Positions 44,530-53,134 of a stretch of 58,087 nucleotides of DNA are shown piece after piece (position 1 is the first letter of the stretch; the number at the start of each line of letters is the position of its first letter). The DNA comes from Gammaproteobacteria bacterium. Lineage in GTDB: Bacteria > Gemmatimonadota > Gemmatimonadetes > Longimicrobiales > Gaopeijiaceae. Made by a program: the position numbers and the translations under genes. Under the pieces are notes generated by a model that searched no databases, was not told the DNA's origin, and saw only the letters and a program-made list of their open reading frames with translations. The stretch is taken from the NCBI GenBank assembly GCA_028820325.1, contig JAPPJO010000080.1, positions 1-58,087 of the forward strand, given 5' to 3'.

Positions 44530-47500
44530 CACGACGGAGATCACGCGTCTGGGTGCTGGGCTTCTGCACCGCCCTGCTGGCCGTTTGCTCGGACGACCCG
44601 GCGCCGACCGCTCCGACCTCTACTCCTCCGCCTTCTCCGCCCGAGCAGACCGATACGGCCGACCGGGCCGCGCTCATCGCCTTCTACAACGCGACGGGCG
44701 GACCGCAGTGGCATGAGCAGAGGAACTGGAACACCACCGAGAGCATCAGCAACTGGCACGGGGTATTGACCAATCCGGCCGGCTTCGTCACCGAGCTGTC
44801 GCTCCCGGGCAACAACCTGTCGGGAACGCTCCCGCCCGTCCTCGGAGACCTCGCGCACCTGAGATGGCTGGTGCTGGACGAAAACGAGTTGACGGGTCCG
44901 GTGCCGCCTGAACTCGCAGATCTGGCGCATCTGGAGTGGCTGGTCCTTAACGACAACGAGCTGACGGGTCCGGTCCCTCCTGAACTGGGGGATCTGGCCC
45001 AACTGGAATGGCTGATCCTGAGCGACAACGAGCTGACGGGTCCGGTCCCCGCCGATTTGGGAAAGCTGAGCCGGTTGACCATTCTCGATCTGACCGACAA
45101 CAGCTTCGACGGGACGATTCCGGCGGGACTCGGTGCACTGTCGCGCCTCGACTCCTTGGAGCTTGGCAACAACGAGCTGTCCGGCCCGATTCCGGCCGAG
45201 TTGGGCGACCTGGATTCTCTGCGGAGGCTGCGCCTGTCGTACAATCAACTCTCGGGTGCCATGCCGCCGGAACTTGGCAAGCTGACGAGGCTCACGTACC
45301 TGAGCGTCGCCCGCAACCAACTGTCCGGCCCGATTCCGGCGGAACTGGCGAGTCTTGGTGCGATTGAATTTCTGTCGGTTTCGCGTAACAGACTTACAGG
45401 CCCGATCCCGCGCGAATTGGGAGGTCTGGCCGGGCTGGAATGGCTGCATCTCTACGACAACGAGTTCACCGGTCAAGTCCCGGTCTCGCTGGGAGACCTG
45501 TCGGAACTGGTGTTGCTCTGGATTCACGAAAACCGGCTTTCCGGTCCCCTTCCCGAGGCATTGGGCAACCTCACAGCGCTGCGTTGGCTGCGCGTTGATG
45601 AGAACCACGATGTGACCGGCTTATTGCCACGGAGCCTGCTCGACCTGGAGTTCCTGTGGGAGTTGTCGTACGGAGCGACCGACCTGTGCGCTCAGGTCGA
45701 CGACAAGTTCCAGGAGTGGCTGCGCAAGATTCCGGAGGGAAACAGGACAGATTGCGATGCCGCGCAGGTCGATCGACTCGCGCTCATCAGCCTGCACGAT
45801 GTGACCGGCGGCCCGTCTTGGGCGAACCGGGCGGCGTGGGGGACGGACGCTCCCCTGCAAGAATGGCACGGCGTGGCCACCGAGGACGAACGTGTCGTGG
45901 GGGTGGCGCTGCCCGCCAACGGATTGTCCGGTCCGCTGCCTTCAGAGATCGTCAACCTTACTGAACTCAGGGTGGTCGACCTGACTGAAAACGACCTGTC
46001 CGGCGCGCTTCCGAGCCCCATCGCCACGTTGCAGGGACTGACCGAGCTCCGCCTGGGCCGGAATTCGGGGCTGCAGGGCGCGCTGCCGTTCGCCCTCCGG
46101 CAGCTGGAGCGCGTGCGCGTGCTGCTCCACGATGGCACCGGCCTGTGCGCGTCTCCTTCACCAGGCTTTCAGGCATGGTACACCGCAATTGAGGAGACGG
46201 CAGGCGCCACCTGCGACAACCCGGATCAGGTCACGGTGTCCCTGCCGATGGTCTATCTCACCCAATCGGTCCAAACGCCCTCTCGGAGCGTGCGTCTGGT
46301 CGCCAACCGGGACGCGCTGTTGAGGGCATTCATCACGGCCAGGGAACCGAGAGGTTTTTTCGAGCCCGAGGTCGTGGCGGTATTCACGGCCTCGGACGGG
46401 AGCGAGGTTCATCGCGCGGCCATGACGCGCGATGGCAACCAGATCCCCGCAGAGGCGAAAGAGGGCGATCTTGAGCTGTCCTACAACGCCGTGATTCCCG
46501 CCGAGGTCATCGTCCCGGGCGTCGAGATGGTCGTCGAGGTCGATCCTGACGGAACTCTGCCCATCACCGCCGAAAGCGAAACCCGTTTCCCGGACGAGGG
46601 CTCCGAGTCGCTGAGCGTGGTGGAAGTGCCTCCGATACAGCTCACTCTGGTTCCGGTCATGGAGATCGCGGAGCCCGACACGTCGGTTCTGGATTGGGTG
46701 CGCGCCATCACCGCCGAGAGCCCCGAACTGGGCTTGCTGAGGCAAGCGTTCCCATTCTCCGACTTCACCGTCCATCGGCGCGCACCCCATTACACGTCTC
46801 TGGACCTCACCACTTCATCCGGGCAAGTCAGGCTCCTGAGCGAGCTCGACGCGCTACGAGCATTGAGAGGCAGCACGGAGTACTACTATGGGGTCGCGGC
46901 AAGCGTGAACGGTTTCGTCCGGGGTCGCGGTCAGCTACCGGGGTGGGTAGGCATGGGCGAGGCCAGCCCCTTTACCCTGGCACACGAAGTCGGACACAAT
47001 CTCTCGCTCGAGCACGCACCATGCGGCGGTCCCAGCGGCGTCGATCCGGCGTTCCCCTACCCGGACGGAAGCATCGGCGTTTGGGGATACGACTTCCGCA
47101 ATGGATCAACGGTGCCTCCCGACCGCGGCAAGGACGTCATGACCTACTGCCAGACGTTGCCATGGCTCAGCGACTACCATTTCGAGAAGGTGATCGACCA
47201 TCGCGCAGAGTTGGCGGGGGATGCCGCCAGCGTCGCGGCGGCAGCATCGATCCGGAATTCGGGCATGCTGGTGCTGTGGGGTGGGCTCGTCGATGACGAG
47301 TTGTGGATCGATCCGGTGTTCTCGATGCATGCAGCAGCAAGGCTTCCCAAGGCGCCGGGTCCGTACCGCATTCGCGGAACCGACTCGGACGGTCAGGCAC
47401 TGTTCTCACTGGACTTCACGCCCACCGAGGACGGCCACGGCGGCAGGCACTTCTTCTTCACGGTGCCGATCGAGCCCGGTTGGGAGAACTCGCTCGACCG

Positions 47501-47708
47501 CATCACGCTGACGGGGCCGGAAGGCGGGGCGTACCTGGACCAGACCGACGAGCGCCGTATTACCGTGGTCACCGAGCACGGGACGGGTCGCATTCGAGCA
47601 ATCCTGCGGGACTGGGACGGGGCGCTGCCGGACGTGCTCAGGAACGCATCCGACCTGGAAGTGAGCATGACCCGCGGACCCAAGGAGGCGGTGCGGCTGC
47701 GGAGGTGA
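44526..47708 (+). CDS. Secreted plant-type LRR protein with zincin metalloprotease domain
   Basis: A 1060-residue exported protein; a signal peptide ends near C21 (LLAVC, an imperfect lipobox). Residues 46-85 are an LRR cap ([17 protein letters not shown]...SNWHGV), then about twelve 24-residue repeats of the plant-like type ([15 protein letters not shown]) run to about residue 390. A second cap and four repeats follow (415-520). Residues 545-890 hold a metalloprotease: H820, H824 and H830 in [11 protein letters not shown] form the HExxHxxxxxH zinc site. The C-terminal 170 residues are beta-rich. Its ATG overlaps the gyrA stop. It probably binds a surface or matrix protein through the LRRs and cleaves it. 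Confidence 0.85.
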   Translation: MTRRRSRVWVLGFCTALLAVCSDDPAPTAPTSTPPPSPPEQTDTADRAALIAFYNATGGPQWHEQRNWNTTESISNWHGVLTNPAGFVTELSLPGNNLSGTLPPVLGDLAHLRWLVLDENELTGPVPPELADLAHLEWLVLNDNELTGPVPPELGDLAQLEWLILSDNELTGPVPADLGKLSRLTILDLTDNSFDGTIPAGLGALSRLDSLELGNNELSGPIPAELGDLDSLRRLRLSYNQLSGAMPPELGKLTRLTYLSVARNQLSGPIPAELASLGAIEFLSVSRNRLTGPIPRELGGLAGLEWLHLYDNEFTGQVPVSLGDLSELVLLWIHENRLSGPLPEALGNLTALRWLRVDENHDVTGLLPRSLLDLEFLWELSYGATDLCAQVDDKFQEWLRKIPEGNRTDCDAAQVDRLALISLHDVTGGPSWANRAAWGTDAPLQEWHGVATEDERVVGVALPANGLSGPLPSEIVNLTELRVVDLTENDLSGALPSPIATLQGLTELRLGRNSGLQGALPFALRQLERVRVLLHDGTGLCASPSPGFQAWYTAIEETAGATCDNPDQVTVSLPMVYLTQSVQTPSRSVRLVANRDALLRAFITAREPRGFFEPEVVAVFTASDGSEVHRAAMTRDGNQIPAEAKEGDLELSYNAVIPAEVIVPGVEMVVEVDPDGTLPITAESETRFPDEGSESLSVVEVPPIQLTLVPVMEIAEPDTSVLDWVRAITAESPELGLLRQAFPFSDFTVHRRAPHYTSLDLTTSSGQVRLLSELDALRALRGSTEYYYGVAASVNGFVRGRGQLPGWVGMGEASPFTLAHEVGHNLSLEHAPCGGPSGVDPAFPYPDGSIGVWGYDFRNGSTVPPDRGKDVMTYCQTLPWLSDYHFEKVIDHRAELAGDAASVAAAASIRNSGMLVLWGGLVDDELWIDPVFSMHAAARLPKAPGPYRIRGTDSDGQALFSLDFTPTEDGHGGRHFFFTVPIEPGWENSLDRITLTGPEGGAYLDQTDERRITVVTEHGTGRIRAILRDWDGALPDVLRNASDLEVSMTRGPKEAVRLRR
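44856..45071 (+). repeat. Three near-identical 72-bp tandem DNA repeats within the LRR gene
   Basis: Units start at 44856, 44928 and 45000, each encoding one 24-residue LRR (core [14 protein letters not shown]). Units two and three share a long identical block containing CGACAACGAGCTGACGGGTC, whereas later LRRs in the gene are much more diverged. Recent duplication of whole repeats is the likely reason. Confidence 0.8.
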
Positions 47709-47752
47709 CGGGACGGCTGGCGGCCGCGCCGCCGCCCCCGCCCCCTCATCCA

Positions 47753-48214
47753 CTACTCCACGTACGCCCACAGCCACTCCCGGCTCTCGCGATCCAGCGC
47801 GCGGGTGTCGCGCACGTGGTAGAGGTCGCCCGAGACGTCCCGGATCAGGAAGCTCGAATCTGACAGCTGACGGGGCCAGTCGTCGCGCCTGGTCTGAAAG
47901 GAGCGCGGACCCTGGCGCGTCTCGACCCGCCAGTACCGGATCTCCACTTCGTCGTCCACCGCGTGAATGCGCGTCACCTCCAGCACGAAGCCGGCCGCCG
48001 CGAGCGCGTCTTCGAGGGCCGCGCGCGATCCCGGGTCGAGCTTGCGGAGGTCGCGCACCAGGGCAACCTCGTCCTCCTCGGCATCCCGCAGCGAGACGAA
48101 CCGCCCCGGCTCCGACCAGGGAAAGCACCGGTGCACCTTCACGCGGACCTCGCGGTCTCCGGTCCGCGCCCATAGCTGTCCGTCGATGTGTCGCTCCAAC
48201 CGCAGGCCTTGCAT
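47753..48214 (-). CDS. DUF1854 protein (cyanophycin-associated type)
   Basis: A 153-residue soluble protein. The pattern WARTGDREVRVKVHRCFPWSEPGRFVSLRDAEEDEVALVRDLRKLDPGSR is DUF1854, and the second half (RDVSGDLYHVRDTRALDRESR) fits as well. Annotation databases link this family with an ABC exporter near cyanophycin genes, and here the exporter gene is immediately upstream (3-nt gap). GGGAGG precedes the ATG. It probably serves as a soluble regulator or partner of that transporter. No cyanophycin synthetase is in the window. Confidence 0.88.
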   Translation of the reverse strand: MQGLRLERHIDGQLWARTGDREVRVKVHRCFPWSEPGRFVSLRDAEEDEVALVRDLRKLDPGSRAALEDALAAAGFVLEVTRIHAVDDEVEIRYWRVETRQGPRSFQTRRDDWPRQLSDSSFLIRDVSGDLYHVRDTRALDRESREWLWAYVE

Positions 48215-48217
48215 GTC

Positions 48218-50563
48218 TCAATCCTCCCGTCGTCGTGGACGCTGCAGTTCCAACTGCATCTCGTGCAGACGGCGATAGATGCCGTCCGGGTGCGCCAGCA
48301 GCTCCTCGTGCGTGCCGGCTTCCGCCAGCCTGCCGTCCTTCATCACGAAGAGGCGCGATGCCCGGTGCAGGGTGGACAGCCGGTGCGCGATCGCGAACAC
48401 GGTGCGCCCGGCCACCAGCCGGTCCAGCGCCTCCTGAATCTTCCGCTCCGTCTCCGTGTCCACGGCACTGGTGGCCTCGTCCAGAATGAGGATGCGCGGG
48501 TCGTGCAGGATCGCCCGCGCGATCGACACCCGCTGCCTCTCTCCGCCGGAAAGCGTCTGTCCGCGTTCTCCCACCACGGTGTCGTAGCCGTGCGGCAAGC
48601 GGCAGATGAAGTCGTGCGCGTTGGCGGCCATTCCCGCTTCGATCACCCGCTCCAGATCCGCCTCCGGATGTCCGTAGCGGATGTTCTCGACGACGGTGCC
48701 GTGGAACAGGTACGGGTCCTGGAGCACCATGCCCATCTGGCGGCGGTAGTGCCCGATCTCGAGTGACCTGATGTCGACGCCGTCGATGCGGATGCTCCCG
48801 CCCGTGGTGTCGTGGAAGCGCGCGATCAGGTTGACGACCGTCGTCTTCCCGCCTCCGGACGGCCCCACCAACCCGATCATCTCGCCGAGCTCGACGTCGA
48901 AGCTCACCCCGCGCAGGACCTGCCGTACGCCGTCGTACCCGAACGTCACCGAATCGAAGGACACGCGGCCCGCGAGCGGTTCCAGGCGCACCGGCCGCGG
49001 CTGCTCAACGATCTCCGGTTCGGTGTCGAGCACCTCGAAGACGCGGTGCGCCGAGCTTGTCGCGCGGTTCATGGTGCGCGCCATCTGGCCGATGATCTCC
49101 ACCGGCCCGATGAACATGGTGGTGTAGAGCAGGAACGAGACGAAGGTCCCAGCCGACAGGCCGGGGTCCGCGCCTGGCCCCTCGAGCAGCCGCGGCAGAG
49201 CGAAGGCCCACACGGCCACCGTGGTCCCGTGCACCGCAAGCATCAGCCCCGGCCAGAAGGTCGTCCACATTCGGTGGATACGGTTGTACTCCTCCGTAAC
49301 GCTCGCATTGCGCCGGTCGAAGCGCCGCGTCTCGCGCGCCTCCTGGTTGAAGGTCTTCACCACGCGCATGCCGGGGATCGTGTCCGAGAGGATGTCGGTC
49401 ACGCCGGACCACTTGCGCCACGCGCGCATGAACAGGCGCTGGATGCGTTCGCCGTGCAGGTAGATGGCCCAGCAGAAAACCGGAACCGGCGCCGTCATCA
49501 CCAGCCCGAGCTTCCAGTCCAGGGTCAGCAGCACGATGCCGAGTCCCGTCAGCATCACCAGCGACAGCGACACGTCGACCACTCCGAAGGCCAGGAATTC
49601 CCATAGCCGGTCGGTGTCCGAACTCACGCGCGTAATGATGCTTCCGGTCTTCTTGCGCATGTAGAAGGACATGGAGAGCCGCTGGAGATGCTCGTACAAC
49701 TCGGTGCGCAGGTCACGCGCGACCCACTCGCCCAGCACAGAGAGCATGCGCAGCCGCACGAGGGCGCCCACCTGGCGCACGACGTAGACCAGCGCCATCG
49801 CTCCCACCGCGACCCATGCCGCCAGCGCGCCCCGGGAGACATCCAGCGTGCCGTCCTGCACCGGCTGGATGACATCGTCCAACAGGTATCCGGCGAGGTA
49901 GGGCGGGATCAGGCTCACCAGGGTGATCAATCCCGCCGCCGCCAGCCCGGCGGTTACCTCCTTTCGGTACGGCCGCAGGTAGCCGAGCAACCTCCAGATC
50001 ACGGCTACGCGAGAGCCCGCGACGATGGCCTGGGCTTCGCGGATCGGTCCCGCCACGCTCTCGGCGTAGGTTTCGTCCGGGGCCGCCGACTCGATGCGTC
50101 TGCCGCGCAACCGCTCCTCGACGACGAAGCGCAGATTCTCCATCGCGCGCCGCTGCCTGTGCGTGTAGCGCACCGTGGCGAGCGGCGGCTCGTCCGGCTC
50201 GGCCAGAAAGGACAACACGGTGCCGGAGAGGCCCGGTGATTCGCTGACCGCCTTGATCGCGGAGCGTGGAACGCTGTGTATCTCCCATTCTCCAGGCGCA
50301 CTCTCGTCGGGAGTGTCGTGACCTGCGGTCCCCCGCCGCGCTACCGCCAGGTGCTCCGGTCCCAGGGCGACCCAGGTCTCCGCCAAGCGGAGCCCGGGGT
50401 CCAGGTCGGCCAGGGCGTAGAGCTGCACCGGTGCACCGCTCCACGCCGCCTCGATGGCGTCCCTCGCCCCGGCGGGCATTCTCGCTGGCTGGTTGGTGTA
50501 CCGGGTGACGATTTCGCGGTCCATTCCCCCGCCGCGCCTCTTCATCTCCTCGCTCTGTCGCAT
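48218..50563 (-). CDS. ABC exporter (half-transporter) with N-terminal extension, cyanophycin-associated type
   Basis: A 781-residue protein. Residues 1-175 are a soluble extension (EIHSVPRSAIKAV, RFVVEERLRGRR) not found in ordinary MsbA-like exporters but known in DUF1854-linked ones. Six membrane helices follow (about 190-490). The nucleotide-binding domain has Walker A GPSGGGKTT, signature LSGGERQ, Walker B ILILDEATSA and the H-loop in IAHRLST. The first ATG has GAGAGAG upstream; two internal ATGs (50545, 50524) are alternatives. It forms a homodimer by family expectation. A terminator-like hairpin lies 26 nt before the start, so expression may be attenuated. Confidence 0.88.
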   Translation of the reverse strand: MRQSEEMKRRGGGMDREIVTRYTNQPARMPAGARDAIEAAWSGAPVQLYALADLDPGLRLAETWVALGPEHLAVARRGTAGHDTPDESAPGEWEIHSVPRSAIKAVSESPGLSGTVLSFLAEPDEPPLATVRYTHRQRRAMENLRFVVEERLRGRRIESAAPDETYAESVAGPIREAQAIVAGSRVAVIWRLLGYLRPYRKEVTAGLAAAGLITLVSLIPPYLAGYLLDDVIQPVQDGTLDVSRGALAAWVAVGAMALVYVVRQVGALVRLRMLSVLGEWVARDLRTELYEHLQRLSMSFYMRKKTGSIITRVSSDTDRLWEFLAFGVVDVSLSLVMLTGLGIVLLTLDWKLGLVMTAPVPVFCWAIYLHGERIQRLFMRAWRKWSGVTDILSDTIPGMRVVKTFNQEARETRRFDRRNASVTEEYNRIHRMWTTFWPGLMLAVHGTTVAVWAFALPRLLEGPGADPGLSAGTFVSFLLYTTMFIGPVEIIGQMARTMNRATSSAHRVFEVLDTEPEIVEQPRPVRLEPLAGRVSFDSVTFGYDGVRQVLRGVSFDVELGEMIGLVGPSGGGKTTVVNLIARFHDTTGGSIRIDGVDIRSLEIGHYRRQMGMVLQDPYLFHGTVVENIRYGHPEADLERVIEAGMAANAHDFICRLPHGYDTVVGERGQTLSGGERQRVSIARAILHDPRILILDEATSAVDTETERKIQEALDRLVAGRTVFAIAHRLSTLHRASRLFVMKDGRLAEAGTHEELLAHPDGIYRRLHEMQLELQRPRRRED

Positions 50564-50589
50564 TCTCTCTCACTCCGCAAAAGAAAACG

Positions 50590-50628
50590 GCCCATCGAGT
50601 CCGCCGTGGAAGCGGACCCGATGGGCCG
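50590..50628 (-). terminator. GC-rich hairpin flanked by T-runs, terminator or attenuator before the ABC exporter
   Basis: GGCCCATCG (50590-50598) and GTCCGC (50600-50605) pair with GCGGAC (50613-50618) and CGATGGGCC (50620-50628), a 15-bp stem with one A/C mismatch and a 7-nt loop. On the minus strand it is followed by GTTTTCTTTTGC, the classic intrinsic terminator arrangement, and then directly by the exporter's ribosome site and ATG. On the plus strand ACTTTTCT follows, so it may work both ways. Confidence 0.75.
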
Positions 50629-50640
50629 GACTTTTCTGGG

Positions 50641-51130
50641 AAAGCCCCTGGCTCTGTTAGGGTTCAGCCTCCCTGGGCGGGTCGCCCCCGGCGACGCGCG
50701 CGACCGCGCGGCCTGCGGGCACGACGATCCGGAAACGCGCCGGAACGGGACGCACTCGCGCCCTCCGGGCCCGGATCGGATGGAACTGAAGGATTCTCAT
50801 AAGCCGGTCGATGATAGGGGGAAGCCGTGCAGTGGCCCCTGTACGCACCGCCGATGCATCGGGTTTCAGGTTTCCTTCGCGGACCTGCGGCCCGTCCGGC
50901 GAGTGGAGTCCGGGCCTTCAACGCCCCCGGTCACCCTTGCAGCCGGTTTGACGATTACGGTATTCTCGTGCTCCCAAGCCGGTGGATCGCTGTCTGATTG
51001 CAGGAGCTGATCCATCCGTGACATAATCGGCGCGCTTTCGGCGCGGAAGAAGGCGCCAAGCCACGAAGCCGCGCAGAGCAGTTGACATGAAATCGAGACC
51101 TTCGGCTCCCACTGCGAGACGGAGCACACC
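50641..51130. other. Long divergent intergenic region between ABC exporter and GPP34-P450
   Basis: About 490 bases with no established gene. On the minus side it must contain the exporter promoter and leader, including a possible short Arg-rich frame (50657-50800). On the plus side it holds the promoter of the P450 fusion gene. AT-richer words near 50950-51020 (GACGATTACGGTATTCTCG) are the likeliest promoter area, but I cannot assign one. Confidence 0.4.
50657..50800 (-). other. Possible Arg-rich leader peptide (47 aa) upstream of the exporter
   Basis: An ATG-started frame of 47 codons with 11 arginines (opening MRILQFHPIRARRARVR) ends 29 bases before the terminator-like hairpin on the same strand. 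Its position fits a leader peptide controlling that hairpin. There is no good ribosome site, and Arg-rich frames are common by chance in such GC-rich DNA, so this is only a candidate. Confidence 0.2.
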
Positions 51131-53128
51131 ATGCTGAGGTTCGCGGAGGAAATCCTCGTTCTCGTCCTTGACGAGGAGCGGGGGGATCTGGCCCCCAACC
51201 TGCCCGCGCGCTCCCTCGACCTGGCGCTCGCGGGCGCAGTGCTGATGGATCTCGCGCTCGAGGACCGCATCGACACGGATCTCGAGCGCCTGATGCTCGT
51301 GGACCCCACGCCTTTCGGCGACGATATCCTCGATCCGGCGCTCGCCGAGATCGCAAAGGACGGTCAATCGCGCGACACGGCCTATTGGCTCGGCCGGATC
51401 GCCGGGCGCGGGGACCGGATCCGCCGCGCCGCGCTGGCCCGCCTGATCGAGCGCGGCATCCTGAGATCCGAGGCGCACGGGCTCCTGTCCCTCGTCCCGT
51501 CGGTGTCGCGGTCGCGGCGCTATCCCACCGTTGACGGGCAGTCGGTCGAAGAAGCCCGACTGCGGATCATGCGCGTGCTGTTCAGCGACGACGTCCCGGA
51601 TCCGCGGGACATCGCCATGATCGCGCTGGCCAACGCCTGCGGCGTATTTCGCACCATTCTGACATCGGAGGAGCGGGCGCAGGTCCGGGATCGCATCGAT
51701 CTGCTGAAGAATCTGGACCTGATCGGCCGGACGATGAGCCTTGCGATCGAAGGGCTCGAGGCGCCGGACGATGCGCCTCCGAAGCCCCGGCGCCCGAAGG
51801 AGATCCCGGTGGTGCCGGGCCTTCCGCTGCTGGGCAACGGCTTGGCCATGCGGAGGGGACTCGTGGCCTTCCTCGCCCGCCAGTACCGTGAGCTGGGCCC
51901 GATCTTCAGAATACGCGCTCCGGGCCGCCGGTTCGTGTGCATCGCGGGGCCGAAAGCGGCCAATTTCCTGACCTCGCACGGGAAGACCGTGTTCCGGTCG
52001 CTCGAGCCTATGGCGAACTTCCACAACCAGATGGGTTCGTCGCGCTCGATCCTGACCATGGACGGGATCGATCACGTCACCACGCGGAAGGCCCAGGCCA
52101 GGGGATACGCGGTCCGGATCCTTAAGGACCGGTCGCAGGAAGTCGTCGACATCACCCGCGACGAGATCGGCAAGTGGCCGGTGGGGGAGCCGTTCGAGGC
52201 GTTACCGGCGTTCCAGAACGTGATCGGCGAGCAAATGGGCCACATGATGGCGGACTATTCGCCGCAGGGCTACACGCACGACCTGTCCACGCTCCTGGGC
52301 GGGCTGCTGCTGAGCGCCGCGACGATTCCACACGTCATGAGACTCCCCCGATTCCGTCGTGCCCGCGAGCGAGGCCGCGAGCTGGCCCGGGCGGTGCTCG
52401 CACACAAGCGCAGGGAGGGTCCGCGCAGAACGACGCCGGATTTCCTCGACCTGATGCTCGAGCTGCGCGCCGCGGATCCCCAGCTGCTTCCGGAGACCAA
52501 CCTGCCCCTGACGGTGCTCGCGCCCTACATGGTCGGGCTGGACACCACGGCGAGCACCTGTTCGTTCATGATCTACAACGTGCTGAAGCGGCCGCAGCTC
52601 ATGGAGCGCATGACCGCCGAGGCGGACGCCCTGTTCGAGCAGGGCCCCGTGAGCGGTGAGGCCCTGAAGGGGCTCGATGTCTCGCGCCGGGTGGCGATGG
52701 AGACCCTGCGGCTGCATCCGGTCTCGCCCGCCGTGCTTCGCACCACCGCCAACTCATTCGAGTTCGCCGGGCACAGGGTAGCCGCGGGCACCCAGGTCAT
52801 GGTCGGCACGGCGGTCGGGCACACGCTGGAAGAGTATTTCCCCGACCCGGAACGCTTCGACATCGACCGCTATACGCCGGCTCGCGGCGAACACCGGCAG
52901 CGCGGCGCCTACGCCCCCTTCGGGGCCGGCAACCACCGGTGTCTCGGCAGTGGTCTCGTCCCGGTTCAACTCGTTCTCATCATGGCCACGATACTGAGGG
53001 AGCTCGTACTGGAGCCGCTCGCGCCCGACTTTGCACTGCGCGTGAGGTCGTTCCCGACCATGCAGCCGGTGGGCTTCAAGATCCGCGTCCTCGGGCGGCG
53101 GACACACGACGTCGCGATTACGGCGTAG
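51131..53128 (+). CDS. GPP34 (GOLPH3-like) domain fused to cytochrome P450
   Basis: A 665-residue two-domain protein. Residues 1-205 read as a GPP34 domain: ILVLVLDEERGDLAP, LDLALAGAVLMDLALEDRI and ALARLIERGILRSE are the family's helices. A proline-rich linker (DDAPPKPRRPKEIPVVPGLP) leads into a full P450 of about 440 residues. That part has I-helix GLDTTAST, the ExxR pair E524/R527 (ETLRLHP) and heme cysteine C604 in FGAGNHRCLG. GPP34 binds phosphoinositides in eukaryotes, and its bacterial role is unknown. The fusion suggests a monooxygenase brought to a lipid or membrane surface. An acyltransferase gene follows 6 nt downstream. Confidence 0.88.
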   Translation: MLRFAEEILVLVLDEERGDLAPNLPARSLDLALAGAVLMDLALEDRIDTDLERLMLVDPTPFGDDILDPALAEIAKDGQSRDTAYWLGRIAGRGDRIRRAALARLIERGILRSEAHGLLSLVPSVSRSRRYPTVDGQSVEEARLRIMRVLFSDDVPDPRDIAMIALANACGVFRTILTSEERAQVRDRIDLLKNLDLIGRTMSLAIEGLEAPDDAPPKPRRPKEIPVVPGLPLLGNGLAMRRGLVAFLARQYRELGPIFRIRAPGRRFVCIAGPKAANFLTSHGKTVFRSLEPMANFHNQMGSSRSILTMDGIDHVTTRKAQARGYAVRILKDRSQEVVDITRDEIGKWPVGEPFEALPAFQNVIGEQMGHMMADYSPQGYTHDLSTLLGGLLLSAATIPHVMRLPRFRRARERGRELARAVLAHKRREGPRRTTPDFLDLMLELRAADPQLLPETNLPLTVLAPYMVGLDTTASTCSFMIYNVLKRPQLMERMTAEADALFEQGPVSGEALKGLDVSRRVAMETLRLHPVSPAVLRTTANSFEFAGHRVAAGTQVMVGTAVGHTLEEYFPDPERFDIDRYTPARGEHRQRGAYAPFGAGNHRCLGSGLVPVQLVLIMATILRELVLEPLAPDFALRVRSFPTMQPVGFKIRVLGRRTHDVAITA

Positions 53129-53134
53129 ATCCTG

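Noticed and set aside
50590..50628. T-box leader for the ABC exporter
   Set aside because: The hairpin fits a terminator, but I could not find the conserved T-box sequence (AGGGTGGNACCGCG-like) or a specifier loop upstream.
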